Shown here in pieces: positions 25,163-33,669 of a stretch of 64,000 nucleotides of DNA. This DNA comes from Ochrovirga pacifica. GTDB lineage: Bacteria > Bacteroidota > Bacteroidia > Flavobacteriales > Flavobacteriaceae. Below the pieces are notes generated by a model. It worked only from the letters and a program-made list of their open reading frames with translations, ran no database searches and was not told the DNA's origin. Location of the stretch: contig NZ_AFPK01000013.1 of assembly GCF_000220525.1 (NCBI RefSeq), forward strand, positions 1 through 64,000, read 5' to 3'. The position numbers were made by a program, and so were the translations under genes. Every line of letters begins with the position of its first letter. The first letter of the stretch is position 1.

Positions 25163-26824
25163 TTATTTTACAATCAAATACCTCTTACTCAATTTCTCTG
25201 ATCTAGTCTTAGGATTCAAAAATTTAAGTTTTAACATGGTAATTCTGTAATGATCCAACGGATAAATTTTAGACCAAGAAACACCTGCTGCTTTTAGCTG
25301 CTTGTATCCTTTTTCATTTACATACATCCATTGGCCTGGTTGTAATTTATCCGCAACTCGGTCTACCGCCAACGTAGGCAATATATTCCCTGCATAAAAA
25401 TTTAACGACCAACACCACTGCCCTTCTTGCAAATACAAATTATGGGCAGGTACTTTATGTTCTTTTATGATTTTAGATGCTGGAATTCCTGATTGGTATT
25501 GTAATAGATTGGGATAAAACTGTGTGTTCATCACAAAATTGATAATCGCCATTCCTGCCACACTACACACTAATAAAGTTCTTACGGAATTTTTAATTTC
25601 AGCCTTAAAAAACAAGAATACTGCCACCAAGAATAGAACTAAGATTCCTAGAACAAGTACAAGATTATCTAAAGGAAAGGTCCAAAACGACACAAAAAAT
25701 ACAAGGGCGATGAGCACAAGCATTAACCCCACCTGAAAGCGTTTCCAATACAAAGCAAGACGTTCTTTTTTTTCCAATCGAACCAACTGTCCAGCAACTA
25801 AAACGGCCATTAAAGGAAATAAGCTATTTAGATAATGTGGCAACTTAAATTTAGAGGTACTAATTACTAACAAAACCAATAAAACCCCTAAAGAACTTAT
25901 TAGTTCAAACCCTTTATTTTTTTTAAATCTGTACTGGATTGCATTTTTTATTTGAACAAAAAACCCATAGTATACCAATACTGCCCATGGCAAAAAAGCC
26001 CATAAAAGTGTATGAAAAAAAAACAAATAATCTTGATTATTGGCCTTGTGACCAGTAGCGTTAAGACGGTTAAAACTTTGATCCCACAAAATAAATTTAA
26101 CCCCAGAAACATGTGTTTGACCTTTGATTACTTTTTCTGGATGCAAATCAAACTGTATATAATAAGCATATAAAACGGGGGATATAAAAATAGCATAAGC
26201 CATCAAGCCAACTAGCAACTTATACGAAAACACGTGCTTCCATTTACGCTGATAAATAACATGTACCAACAACACAACTCCGCATACAAAAACAGCCAAT
26301 TGTCCTTTGGTTCCAAAACCAATAGCTGTACCTAAAAAACCTAATAGTAAAGCAGACCATTTGCCCGAATCTAAATACATTACAAAATAACAAATAGCCA
26401 ACATGGTGGCTCCAGTTAATACAGCATCGGTACGCACATCGTGGTTAGAAAGAATTACGGCCTGAGCTGACAAAAAAACCAATGCTGCAATATGTTTAGC
26501 CCTGTTGCCATAAAAATAAACTGCTAGTTTGTTAGCACTAAAAGCACCAATAATTGTAAAGAGCAAAGCAGGAATACGATAAGCCCAATCGTGCAAACCA
26601 AATAGCTTAAAAGATAAAGCTGCTAACCAAAAATGCACCTGAGGTTTGTCTAAATAATCCGAAGTACCTTTGTAAATATTCCAAAAATCATTTTCTACAT
26701 ACATACGCATGGCCATGGTAGCATGCTGAGCAGAATCGTTTTCCATCAACGGAATAAACAAACCTGCACCATATACCATAATAAGCAAAAAATACAAGCC
26801 CCATACATCTACTTTATTCAACAT
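25163..26824 (-). CDS. Glycosyltransferase family 39, ArnT-like (copy 2 of 2)
   Basis: This 553-residue protein has about 11-12 membrane segments and a periplasmic C-terminal domain (about 430-553). The first periplasmic loop holds MENDSAQHATMAMRM (about 27-41), with the acidic residues that GT-C enzymes use for catalysis, followed by YLDKPQVHFWLAA. ArnT/PMT family members transfer sugars from polyprenyl phosphate to lipid A or protein at the periplasmic face. It lies 6 bases after the other GT39 gene. The two share layout but not close sequence, so they probably use different acceptors or sugars. Confidence 0.87.
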   Translation of the reverse strand: MLNKVDVWGLYFLLIMVYGAGLFIPLMENDSAQHATMAMRMYVENDFWNIYKGTSDYLDKPQVHFWLAALSFKLFGLHDWAYRIPALLFTIIGAFSANKLAVYFYGNRAKHIAALVFLSAQAVILSNHDVRTDAVLTGATMLAICYFVMYLDSGKWSALLLGFLGTAIGFGTKGQLAVFVCGVVLLVHVIYQRKWKHVFSYKLLVGLMAYAIFISPVLYAYYIQFDLHPEKVIKGQTHVSGVKFILWDQSFNRLNATGHKANNQDYLFFFHTLLWAFLPWAVLVYYGFFVQIKNAIQYRFKKNKGFELISSLGVLLVLLVISTSKFKLPHYLNSLFPLMAVLVAGQLVRLEKKERLALYWKRFQVGLMLVLIALVFFVSFWTFPLDNLVLVLGILVLFLVAVFLFFKAEIKNSVRTLLVCSVAGMAIINFVMNTQFYPNLLQYQSGIPASKIIKEHKVPAHNLYLQEGQWCWSLNFYAGNILPTLAVDRVADKLQPGQWMYVNEKGYKQLKAAGVSWSKIYPLDHYRITMLKLKFLNPKTRSEKLSKRYLIVK

Positions 26825-26830
26825 CTATTT

Positions 26831-28423
26831 TTATTTTTTTGACTTTTGATACACTCTTGTGGTATGGTTTTCGAACAAACTTTTTTGCTGAAAGACTAAG
26901 GAGTATACTTCTAGTTTTTTTAAATCTTCTTTTTTTCGTGTTTTGGTCATCACCACTCCTTCTGGATAGCGTTCAAAAAAAGCATCTATTTCTTCTAACG
27001 TATTTACGACCTTATAAGTTCTATCAAAATTGATAGGGAAAGCAGCATCAAATCTTTTAAAAACCACCACTTGCTTTTGGGTGCCAACTTTATTTTTGTA
27101 AACCTCTACAGGTGTCCCTTTGGTTAAAATAGGGAAAGCAACTCCAAACAACATCAAGCTTAACAAAGCAAAAGTACTCACTAAGGTCTTAAAACTTTTA
27201 TTAACTTGTTTACGGATAAATTGACGATAAGCCCAAATAACCCCAAGCGGTACAAAAGCAATCAACAAGCCTACCCACCCCTTATTTCCTAATTGTTTTT
27301 CCAAATCTAAGCCAATATATCCTGCAATAGGTAGTGCAATTGAAATGACCATTAAACTAATCCACTCTATTTTAAAAGCCTTTAAATTTCCTTCTAAATA
27401 TTTAGGTTTTAATTCTGTATAAAAATACCAAGCTAACAATACTGCAATCATAGGATAACAAGGCATGGTGTAGTTTGGTAATTTGGTTGATGATATTGCA
27501 AAAAAACCAATAAAAACAAATACGGTTAGTCCTCCGTAAAAAACAAAGGCATTTTGTTTTTTTTGTTTCAACGAATGTATCAGAGCTCTAAATAACCAAA
27601 AAGAAAAAGGAAACATTCCTAAAATAACAAAACCTATAGTGATGAGAAAAATACCTCCATGACCTTCCATTTTATTTTGAAAACGATCTAAATTGTGCTT
27701 AAAGAAAAAACCATCTGTAAACACACCATCTGTTGCAATATGAGCCATATAAAACCATGGAGCACTTAGCAACAACGCCAATAAAATTCCTGGAATGAAA
27801 CGGAAGTCTAAAATAGTTTTTACAGACAAATCTTTGGTTAATAATAAATGAATTAGAGCAATTAAACTCGGCAGAACCAAAGCAATAGGTCCTTTTGTTA
27901 ACATCCCAAAACCTACTGAAAAGTAAAGCAACCAAAGGATTTTTTTTTCTCTTGAAATAAAAAAATCAATGTAACAAAAAAAAGTTAAACTCACCCAAAA
28001 AATTAAATAAGGATCAGGCACTGCCAAATGAAACTCTTGTACAAAATAAAAAGAAGCTATTAAAATCCAAAAAGTGATTTGAGCAATGCTTTTTCCTAAG
28101 TGCTTTTTTGTGAAAATATACGTTGACAAAAATGTCATTCCACCAAAAACCGCAGAAAAAAAACGAGCTCCAAAAGCATTTACACCAAAAAGTTTATACC
28201 CCAGCATCATTAAAAAGTAATGAAAAGGAGGTTTGTCTGTTCGGATAACATTGTTGAATGTTGGTTTAAAATATTGACCATATATCCACATCTCTCTTGC
28301 AGCCTCGCTGTTCTTAGCCTCATCTAAAATGTAAATAATAGAACTACCTATACCAAAAGCACAGATAAAAAAACCACACAAAAACACCCACAAATAAGTG
28401 TATTTAGAATTAAAAATCTTCAT
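26831..28423 (-). CDS. Glycosyltransferase family 39, ArnT-like (copy 1 of 2)
   Basis: This 530-residue protein has about 12 membrane segments. The first periplasmic loop has ILDEAKNSEAAREMW (about 32-46), the D-E-A type motif of ArnT, followed by RTDKPPFHYFLMMLGYKLFG. That is closer to classical ArnT than copy 2. The predicted role is transfer of a sugar from undecaprenyl phosphate to lipid A or another acceptor outside the inner membrane. The ATG lies one base after the stop of the PAP2 gene. Confidence 0.88.
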   Translation of the reverse strand: MKIFNSKYTYLWVFLCGFFICAFGIGSSIIYILDEAKNSEAAREMWIYGQYFKPTFNNVIRTDKPPFHYFLMMLGYKLFGVNAFGARFFSAVFGGMTFLSTYIFTKKHLGKSIAQITFWILIASFYFVQEFHLAVPDPYLIFWVSLTFFCYIDFFISREKKILWLLYFSVGFGMLTKGPIALVLPSLIALIHLLLTKDLSVKTILDFRFIPGILLALLLSAPWFYMAHIATDGVFTDGFFFKHNLDRFQNKMEGHGGIFLITIGFVILGMFPFSFWLFRALIHSLKQKKQNAFVFYGGLTVFVFIGFFAISSTKLPNYTMPCYPMIAVLLAWYFYTELKPKYLEGNLKAFKIEWISLMVISIALPIAGYIGLDLEKQLGNKGWVGLLIAFVPLGVIWAYRQFIRKQVNKSFKTLVSTFALLSLMLFGVAFPILTKGTPVEVYKNKVGTQKQVVVFKRFDAAFPINFDRTYKVVNTLEEIDAFFERYPEGVVMTKTRKKEDLKKLEVYSLVFQQKSLFENHTTRVYQKSKK

Positions 28424-28424
28424 G

Positions 28425-29090
28425 TTAATTCTTTTTATTCTTTACAGAAAAAATTCTTCTAGAGTACCATTTCTTTTCGGTATTAAATACTAAGTAATAA
28501 GCAATAGCAGTGGTAACAATCCCTACAATGGCTCCGGTAAAAACATCAACAAAAAAGTGTTGTACCAAATACATACGAGACATACCCACAAAAGCAGCGA
28601 AAATAGCAATAGCAACAGAAGCAGAAATTTTATTAAGTTTTAGAGCAAAGAAACTTGCCATGCAAAATGCATAAGCTGTATGACCTGACGGGAAAGAACG
28701 TCTTTTATTGATTTTTACTCCCTCTACAAAATCAATCTGATCTAAAATCCCTTGAGACTCAAATAACAAATAAGGACGTGGCATGTAACTAAAAAATACA
28801 TTTTTGGCGACAATAATTACCAAAGACTCTAAAGCAAAAGCCAATACAAAAAAGTAAAGATACTTAAGCTGATATCGCCACAAAACTAAGGCTAAGAAAA
28901 AAAACACACTCAAAGCATTCCCAATACTACTTAGTTTGGTAAATACTATGTTCCAAACAGGGCTATGCATTTTATTAAAAATTAGCACTACTTCTCCTTT
29001 GGGAAAACTTAAAAAATAAACACCTAAAAGCAGCACTCCTAAAAATGGCCAAAGTGCATGATACCTAAGGAATAGTTGGTTTTGTTTCAT
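28425..29090 (-). CDS. PAP2-family membrane phosphatase
   Basis: This 221-residue protein has about 6 membrane segments and the three PAP2 motifs: KNKRRSFPSGH region (KINKRRSFPSGHTAYAF, about 127-143), SRMYLVQHFFVDVF (about 176-189), and an upstream basic motif. It is a phosphatase acting on undecaprenyl pyrophosphate or a lipid phosphate at the outer face of the membrane. The neighbouring GT39 enzymes release polyprenyl phosphate, so recycling of that carrier or lipid A dephosphorylation both fit. I start it at the ATG at 29090; a GTG at 29114 would add eight residues. Confidence 0.85.
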   Translation of the reverse strand: MKQNQLFLRYHALWPFLGVLLLGVYFLSFPKGEVVLIFNKMHSPVWNIVFTKLSSIGNALSVFFFLALVLWRYQLKYLYFFVLAFALESLVIIVAKNVFFSYMPRPYLLFESQGILDQIDFVEGVKINKRRSFPSGHTAYAFCMASFFALKLNKISASVAIAIFAAFVGMSRMYLVQHFFVDVFTGAIVGIVTTAIAYYLVFNTEKKWYSRRIFSVKNKKN

Positions 29091-29147
29091 GCGGGTAAAA
29101 TTAAAATTTCTCACTCAAAACTACGTAGGTTTTTGTGTAAAATAATT

Positions 29148-31052
29148 TTAATTGTTAGCAATTCCTTCTTTTAACCATTTTAAATAAGTAGATACATGAG
29201 GCGTGTAACCTATTGGTTTTGATAAATCTTCTCCACGGCTATTTAACAACACATAATAGGGTTGTGAATTGGTTTTATAGCGTAGTTCTTGAAAGTGAGC
29301 CCACTTTTGTCCTTTGTAACGATAGGCTTTGCCTGTTAAAGGAGAAATTTCTTGTTCATCAAAGGCTTGTCTATCGTCTACATGAAGTGAAATTAACACT
29401 ACCTCATTTTGCAAAATGGACAATACTTTAGGATCTGACCAAACATTTTGCTCCATTTTTCTGCAGTTAACACAAGCATATCCTGTAAAATCTAACAAAA
29501 TAGGTTTGTTTACTTTTTTGGCATAAGCCAAACCCTGTTCATAATCTTTGAAAGTAACAATATGATAAGGTTCAAAGAAATGTGCCCCTTTAGGTAAATT
29601 TACAGAACTGCTTTTATTATCATTTATGTTCGAAAAGTTCGTTGATATAATTTTCTCACTATAATCTAACGGAGGCACAAAAGCTCCTACCAATTTTACT
29701 GGAGCTCCAAACAAACCTGGTAACAAATACAAAACAAACACAAAAGAAGTAGTTGCTAATAACAATCTAAAAACAGTCAATTGTTCTACTGGTTGATAGT
29801 CGTGAGATAGTCTAAACTTCCCTAATAAATACAAGCCTAACAACAAGAATAACACCATCCAAATAGCTATAAATAGCTCGCGTTCTAACCAATGTGCTTG
29901 CAAAACCAAATCAGCATTAGATAAAAACTTAAAAGCCAAAGCCAATTCTAAAAAACCTAAAGTAACCTTTACCGTGTTAAGCCAGCCTCCAGATTTAGGA
30001 AGGGAATTTAACCAGCCTGGAAAAATAGCAAACAAAGTAAAAGGCAAAGCTATAGCCAGCGAAAAACCCAACATAGACACAACAGGACCAATTCCCCCTT
30101 GAGATGCAGACTGCACCAACGCAGTACCTACAATAGGCCCAGTACATGAAAATGAAACTACAGCCAAAGCTAGTGCCATAAAAAAGATTCCTACAAAACC
30201 TCCTTTATCCGCTTTCTCATCCAATTTAGTTCCCCAAGAGCTTGGCAGCACCAACTCGTAGGCTCCTAAAAAAGCAAAAGCAAAAACTATCAAAATAGCA
30301 AAAAATACCAAATTAAACACCACACTTGTAGAGAGCTGATTTAAAGCACTAGAGCCAAAAACAGCAACAACAGCAGTACCCAACAATACGTATATTATCA
30401 CAATAGACACCCCGTAAATCAATGCATTTTTAATTCCCAAAGCCCTGTTTTTACTCTGTTTGGTAAAAAAGCTAACCGTCATAGGAATCATCGGAAAAAC
30501 ACAGGGAGTTACCAACGCTGTTAAACCTGCTAAAAAACTTAACGCAAACAAGGTCCAATAACTTTTTTGCGTTTCAGTGCTTTTTATGATCTCTGAAGAC
30601 TCTATATTAGAAAAACTATACACCAATTGCACCTCGTTTGGTGGCAAACACATTTCATCATTACACACCATAAATTCTACAGAAGCTTTTAAAGAATCTA
30701 TATTTTTTGTTAACTCAATTTTTTGCTTAAAAACAGCAGAATCACTAAAATACTTTAATCGCATACCAAAATTAGGATCGTCTACTTCTATTCCTTCTTC
30801 TTCATTCGTTTCTCCTACAAGCTGTATTGTATTAGGGTAATGAAATGTAGTAGGAATAGGACCATTTTTTGGCAAATGCTGGCTGTATAAATGCCATCCT
30901 TTTTGAATAGTAGCTGTTGTTATCAAAACCAACTCTCCTTTATTACTTTTTGCTACAGAAGTAGACCAAGTAACAGGATTGTGAATTTGACCAAAAGAAT
31001 TTAGTGATATTAACAAAAAACAAACTCTAAATAATAGTAAACGAATCTTCAT
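29148..31052 (-). CDS. dsbD: Thiol:disulfide interchange protein DsbD
   Basis: This 634-residue protein has the three DsbD parts. A signal peptide (1-21) is followed by a periplasmic N-terminal domain with CNDEMCLPP (about 130-138). About eight membrane segments follow, with the redox motifs TPCVFPMIP (about 181-189) and SCTGPIVG (about 302-309). The C-terminal thioredoxin domain has YACVNCRKME (CVNC near 527-530). It carries electrons from cytoplasmic thioredoxin to periplasmic proteins such as cytochrome c maturation factors. It is 57 bases upstream of the PAP2 gene and may start that transcript. Confidence 0.92.
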   Translation of the reverse strand: MKIRLLLFRVCFLLISLNSFGQIHNPVTWSTSVAKSNKGELVLITTATIQKGWHLYSQHLPKNGPIPTTFHYPNTIQLVGETNEEEGIEVDDPNFGMRLKYFSDSAVFKQKIELTKNIDSLKASVEFMVCNDEMCLPPNEVQLVYSFSNIESSEIIKSTETQKSYWTLFALSFLAGLTALVTPCVFPMIPMTVSFFTKQSKNRALGIKNALIYGVSIVIIYVLLGTAVVAVFGSSALNQLSTSVVFNLVFFAILIVFAFAFLGAYELVLPSSWGTKLDEKADKGGFVGIFFMALALAVVSFSCTGPIVGTALVQSASQGGIGPVVSMLGFSLAIALPFTLFAIFPGWLNSLPKSGGWLNTVKVTLGFLELALAFKFLSNADLVLQAHWLERELFIAIWMVLFLLLGLYLLGKFRLSHDYQPVEQLTVFRLLLATTSFVFVLYLLPGLFGAPVKLVGAFVPPLDYSEKIISTNFSNINDNKSSSVNLPKGAHFFEPYHIVTFKDYEQGLAYAKKVNKPILLDFTGYACVNCRKMEQNVWSDPKVLSILQNEVVLISLHVDDRQAFDEQEISPLTGKAYRYKGQKWAHFQELRYKTNSQPYYVLLNSRGEDLSKPIGYTPHVSTYLKWLKEGIANN

Positions 31053-31102
31053 ATACTCTGTAAATTTATCTTTAAGACGATTTTTTTTTAGTTGATTACA
31101 TC

Positions 31103-31702
31103 CTACATCAAAACATTTGCCAATAACAATTGAATATTCTTATAAGACATTTGCATGCTTTTTTTAGATTCTTCTAAAGACTTAAAGACTACTTTTGTGA
31201 TTCCTTCTTCTATTTGAGGAGTCATTTTTTGTTCTTTCAAGTCTGTCCCCATCAAAAACCAGTATGTTATTTTTAATATATTCTTGTCTTTTAACTGAAA
31301 AACATGATAGGTCGTTTCCAATTCTTCTTTAATATATAGTTCTTTAGCACCACATTCTTCTTCTACCTCTCTGATTGCAGCTATTTCTTTAGTCTCTTCA
31401 TTTTCAATATGTCCCTTGGGCAAATCCCAAACATTGTTTCTAAAAATCCACAACATTTCTTCATTACTATTTACAACAACACCCCCTGCTGCTTTTCTTA
31501 CTTCAAAATTTTGAATAAATCTATGCCAGTCATTGCTAAGATTTTCACAAATAACCTGTATTTTTGTCTCGTGAGAGCTTTTGAGTTCAGACAAAAAAAA
31601 TTGTAAATCGAGAGTTGAAAATTTTTCAGTTTGATAACCCATCCAAGGCGTGTTATCATTTGTTAATTCAATTAGATTCTCATCGAAAAAAACTTTATAC
31701 AT
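31103..31702 (-). CDS. NUDIX hydrolase
   Basis: This protein of about 199 residues contains a complete Nudix box. GHIENEETKEIAAI followed by REVEEECGA fits G-x5-E-x7-R-E-U-x-E-E-x-G-U. It probably cleaves a nucleoside diphosphate linked to another group; the substrate is not predictable. An N-terminal part of about 70 residues (MYKVFFDENLIELTND) precedes the Nudix fold. A longer frame reaches 31786, but the extra residues overlap pyrE and look unlike the family, so I start at the ATG at 31702. The ATG at 31708 is the alternative. It diverges from pyrE with almost no gap. Confidence 0.87.
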   Translation of the reverse strand: MYKVFFDENLIELTNDNTPWMGYQTEKFSTLDLQFFLSELKSSHETKIQVICENLSNDWHRFIQNFEVRKAAGGVVVNSNEEMLWIFRNNVWDLPKGHIENEETKEIAAIREVEEECGAKELYIKEELETTYHVFQLKDKNILKITYWFLMGTDLKEQKMTPQIEEGITKVVFKSLEESKKSMQMSYKNIQLLLANVLM

Positions 31703-31728
31703 TTGCATTATGATTTTTGACAAAGATA
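31698..31728. promoter_or_regulatory. Overlapping candidate -7 boxes of the divergent NUDIX and pyrE genes
   Basis: TACATTTG on the plus strand (31698-31705) faces pyrE, and TATCTTTG on the minus strand (31721-31728) faces the NUDIX gene. Both match TAnnTTTG. Each lies at or inside the start of the opposite gene and only a few bases from its own start codon, implying very short or no leaders. Neither has a good -33 TTG. Confidence 0.3.
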
Positions 31729-32360
31729 CGGCAAATAACACCGCAGAACAGCTTTTGAGAATAAAAGCTATTAAACTACAACCCAACGATCCTTTTACAT
31801 GGGCATCGGGTTGGAAGTCTCCTATTTATTGTGACAATAGGATTACACTATCCTTTCCTACTGTTAGAAATTTTCTAAGAACCAATATGGCCAAAGTCAT
31901 CGAAGAAAAATTTGGCAAACCTGATGTAATCGCAGGAGTAGCCACAGGTGCTATAGCCATTGGGGTTTTGGTTGCACAAGAATTAGGAATCCCTTTTGTT
32001 TACGTTAGACCAAAGCCAAAAGAGCACGGAAGACAAAACCAAATAGAAGGTCACTTAGAAAAAGGATCCAATGTGGTGGTGGTTGAAGACTTAATTAGTA
32101 CAGGAAAAAGTAGTTTGCAAGCTGTAGAAGCATTAAAAGCCGAAGATGTAAATATTAAAGGGATGATGGCTATTTTTACCTATGGTTTTCCTTTGGCAAC
32201 AAAAAATTTTAAAGAAGCAAATATTAGCTTGGCAACGTTAAGTGATTATCAAACCCTGCTAGAACAAGCAGAAAAAGACAATTACATTACTTCTAAAGAA
32301 TTAGCACTAATACAAACTTGGAGAAAAAATCCTGAAATCTGGACACCAGAAGAGTATTAA
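31710..32360 (+). CDS. pyrE: Orotate phosphoribosyltransferase
   Basis: This 216-residue protein has the OPRTase motifs. GWKSPIYCDNRITLSFP (about 33-49) binds orotate. KPKEHGRQNQIEG (about 100-112) is the flexible catalytic loop. VVVVEDLISTGKSS (about 118-131) is the PRPP-binding motif. It makes orotidine 5'-phosphate in pyrimidine synthesis. The frame is open further upstream, but the ATG at 31710 starts MIFDKDTANNTAEQLL, as in relatives. A terminator follows. Confidence 0.95.
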   Translation: MIFDKDTANNTAEQLLRIKAIKLQPNDPFTWASGWKSPIYCDNRITLSFPTVRNFLRTNMAKVIEEKFGKPDVIAGVATGAIAIGVLVAQELGIPFVYVRPKPKEHGRQNQIEGHLEKGSNVVVVEDLISTGKSSLQAVEALKAEDVNIKGMMAIFTYGFPLATKNFKEANISLATLSDYQTLLEQAEKDNYITSKELALIQTWRKNPEIWTPEEY

Positions 32361-32389
32361 CTCCCTGTAACACAAAATAAAACAAATAC

Positions 32390-32434
32390 AAAAACCCTCG
32401 ATATTTATTGCTTTAAATAAATTTGAGGGTTTTT
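32390..32434 (+). terminator. Terminator of pyrE
   Basis: A perfect 10-bp stem (AAAAACCCTC with GAGGGTTTTT) holds an inner A/T hairpin (ATTTATT against AAATAAAT). It starts 29 bases after the pyrE stop. The final T-run leads into the -7 box of the next gene. Confidence 0.82.
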
Positions 32435-32436
32435 GC

Positions 32437-32444
32437 TATCTTTG
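32437..32444 (+). promoter_or_regulatory. Candidate -7 box for the SRPBCC gene
   Basis: TATCTTTG matches TAnnTTTG and lies 21 bases before the ATG at 32466, directly after the pyrE terminator. No TTG lies at 17-23 bases. Confidence 0.35.
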
Positions 32445-32465
32445 ACCTTTCTTAAAACTGAACCC

Positions 32466-32855
32466 ATGAAACTTGAAACCAAAACAATTGAAATTAATAA
32501 GTCCAAAGAAGAACTGTACAGTCTTTTTACTGAGCTTAAAAATTTTGAACAAATTATGCCAAGTAACAAAGAGAAATTTACAATAGACGGTGATTCTTTT
32601 ATTCTTGGTTTGTACGGAATTCCTGAAATAAGAATGATTATTAAAGAAAAGCAACCTTATGATAAAATTGTATTAAGTGCTGCTTCTAGTAAATTAGACT
32701 TTAATCTAACCTTACTTTTTAATGAAGTTGATGTCAATACAACCCAAGCTCAACTACTATTTGAAGGAAATTTTAATCCTATGGTTAGCATGATGGTTAA
32801 AACACCACTAACCAACTTTATCAACGAACTAAGCAGCAATTTGCAAAAAATCTAA
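32466..32855 (+). CDS. SRPBCC-family (START-like) protein
   Basis: This 129-residue cytoplasmic protein has the START-like layout: an N-terminal strand (LETKTIEINKSKEELY), a helix (SLFTELKNFEQIMP), central strands (FTIDGDSFILGLYGIPEIRM) and a long C-terminal helix (MMVKTPLTNFINELSSNL). This resembles CoxG/polyketide-cyclase-like members. The fold makes a hydrophobic pocket for a lipid-like ligand, and the ligand is unknown. I chose the ATG at 32466 over an upstream frame extension that would run into the terminator. Its stop overlaps the birA stop on the other strand. Confidence 0.82.
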   Translation: MKLETKTIEINKSKEELYSLFTELKNFEQIMPSNKEKFTIDGDSFILGLYGIPEIRMIIKEKQPYDKIVLSAASSKLDFNLTLLFNEVDVNTTQAQLLFEGNFNPMVSMMVKTPLTNFINELSSNLQKI

Positions 32856-33592
32856 AGGAACGTTATTTCTTTTACATCAAACTCGTATTGTTTCTCGTCT
32901 TCTTTTTCTACAACCAACTTTCCAAGACGAGAAACATCCACTATCATCCCCATAAATACACTCCCCTTTACATCTCTAAATACCGAAGGTATACCCAACC
33001 TGTACAAATATCCTAAATACTCTTCTTTTATTTCTTGATGGTATTTTGTGATATAAGACACAGTCATAACTTCTTTAAGACTATGTATAAGCTCTGTAAG
33101 AATTTCATCCCTATCAAAAGTAGTTTTTTCAATAAGAGCCATAGAACTCGCTTTGGATAAATAATCAGGAAAAATTTGTTGGTTTACATTAAGCCCAAGT
33201 CCAATAAAACAAGTTCCTAGCTTATGACTTTTGATAGTATTCTCTACCAAAATACCTGCAATTTTTTTTTGGTATGACATTATGTCGTTAGGCCACTTTA
33301 TAGCTATTTTATTTTCTAGACTTAAAAAAGAAGCAACGACTTTTCTTATTGTGGTTGCTACCAAAAAATTTACCACGGGCAACATAGACAAGTCAAGTCT
33401 TTGCAAATCAACACAAACGGTACAAAGTAAATTTTGATTTGGACTAGAAAACCATGTTGTATTTTGCTGCCCTTTTCCCTGCGTTTGGTGGTTGGCCACC
33501 ACCGTTGTAAAGTTTTCAATTTTGCCATTTTTTGCCAAATCTTTCAGAAAACGATTGGTAGAGTCAATGGCATCAAGTTTGATTATATTCAC
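32852..33592 (-). CDS. birA: Biotin--[acetyl-CoA-carboxylase] ligase, without a DNA-binding domain
   Basis: This 246-residue protein has the biotin-ligase core: DSTNRFLKDL at about 10-19, ANHQTQGKGQQNTTW near 34-48 (the GRGR-like biotinyl-AMP loop, here GKGQ), KWPNDIMSYQKKIAGILVE at about 99-117 and GLGLNVN. It attaches biotin to the carrier protein of acetyl-CoA carboxylase. It starts directly with the catalytic domain and has no N-terminal helix-turn-helix, so it is a class I ligase and not a repressor like the E. coli protein. It is divergent from rsfS. Confidence 0.92.
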   Translation of the reverse strand: MNIIKLDAIDSTNRFLKDLAKNGKIENFTTVVANHQTQGKGQQNTTWFSSPNQNLLCTVCVDLQRLDLSMLPVVNFLVATTIRKVVASFLSLENKIAIKWPNDIMSYQKKIAGILVENTIKSHKLGTCFIGLGLNVNQQIFPDYLSKASSMALIEKTTFDRDEILTELIHSLKEVMTVSYITKYHQEIKEEYLGYLYRLGIPSVFRDVKGSVFMGMIVDVSRLGKLVVEKEDEKQYEFDVKEITFL

Positions 33593-33620
33593 AAATAAAT
33601 TATAATTATATTCGTATGCG

Positions 33621-33642
33621 TTATCTCTTAAAAAAGAGATAA
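33621..33642. repeat. Perfect 9-bp inverted repeat between birA and rsfS
   Basis: TTATCTCTT and AAGAGATAA flank a 4-base A spacer. It sits in the 77-base gap between divergent genes and overlaps the candidate -7 box of rsfS at its right end. It could be an operator or a short hairpin; no T-run follows, so it is not a terminator. Confidence 0.6.
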
Positions 33643-33647
33643 CTTTG
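33640..33647 (+). promoter_or_regulatory. Candidate -7 box for the rsfS-ftsH transcript
   Basis: TAACTTTG matches TAnnTTTG, 22 bases before the rsfS ATG. It overlaps the last 3 bases of the inverted repeat at 33621-33642. No -33 TTG is clear. Confidence 0.35.
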
Positions 33648-33669
33648 TTGCAAAGCTAAAGATTTTTTA

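Noticed and set aside
29091-29114. GTG start that adds eight residues to the PAP2 protein
   Set aside because: The ATG at 29090 is a stronger start, and the extra residues add no recognisable feature.
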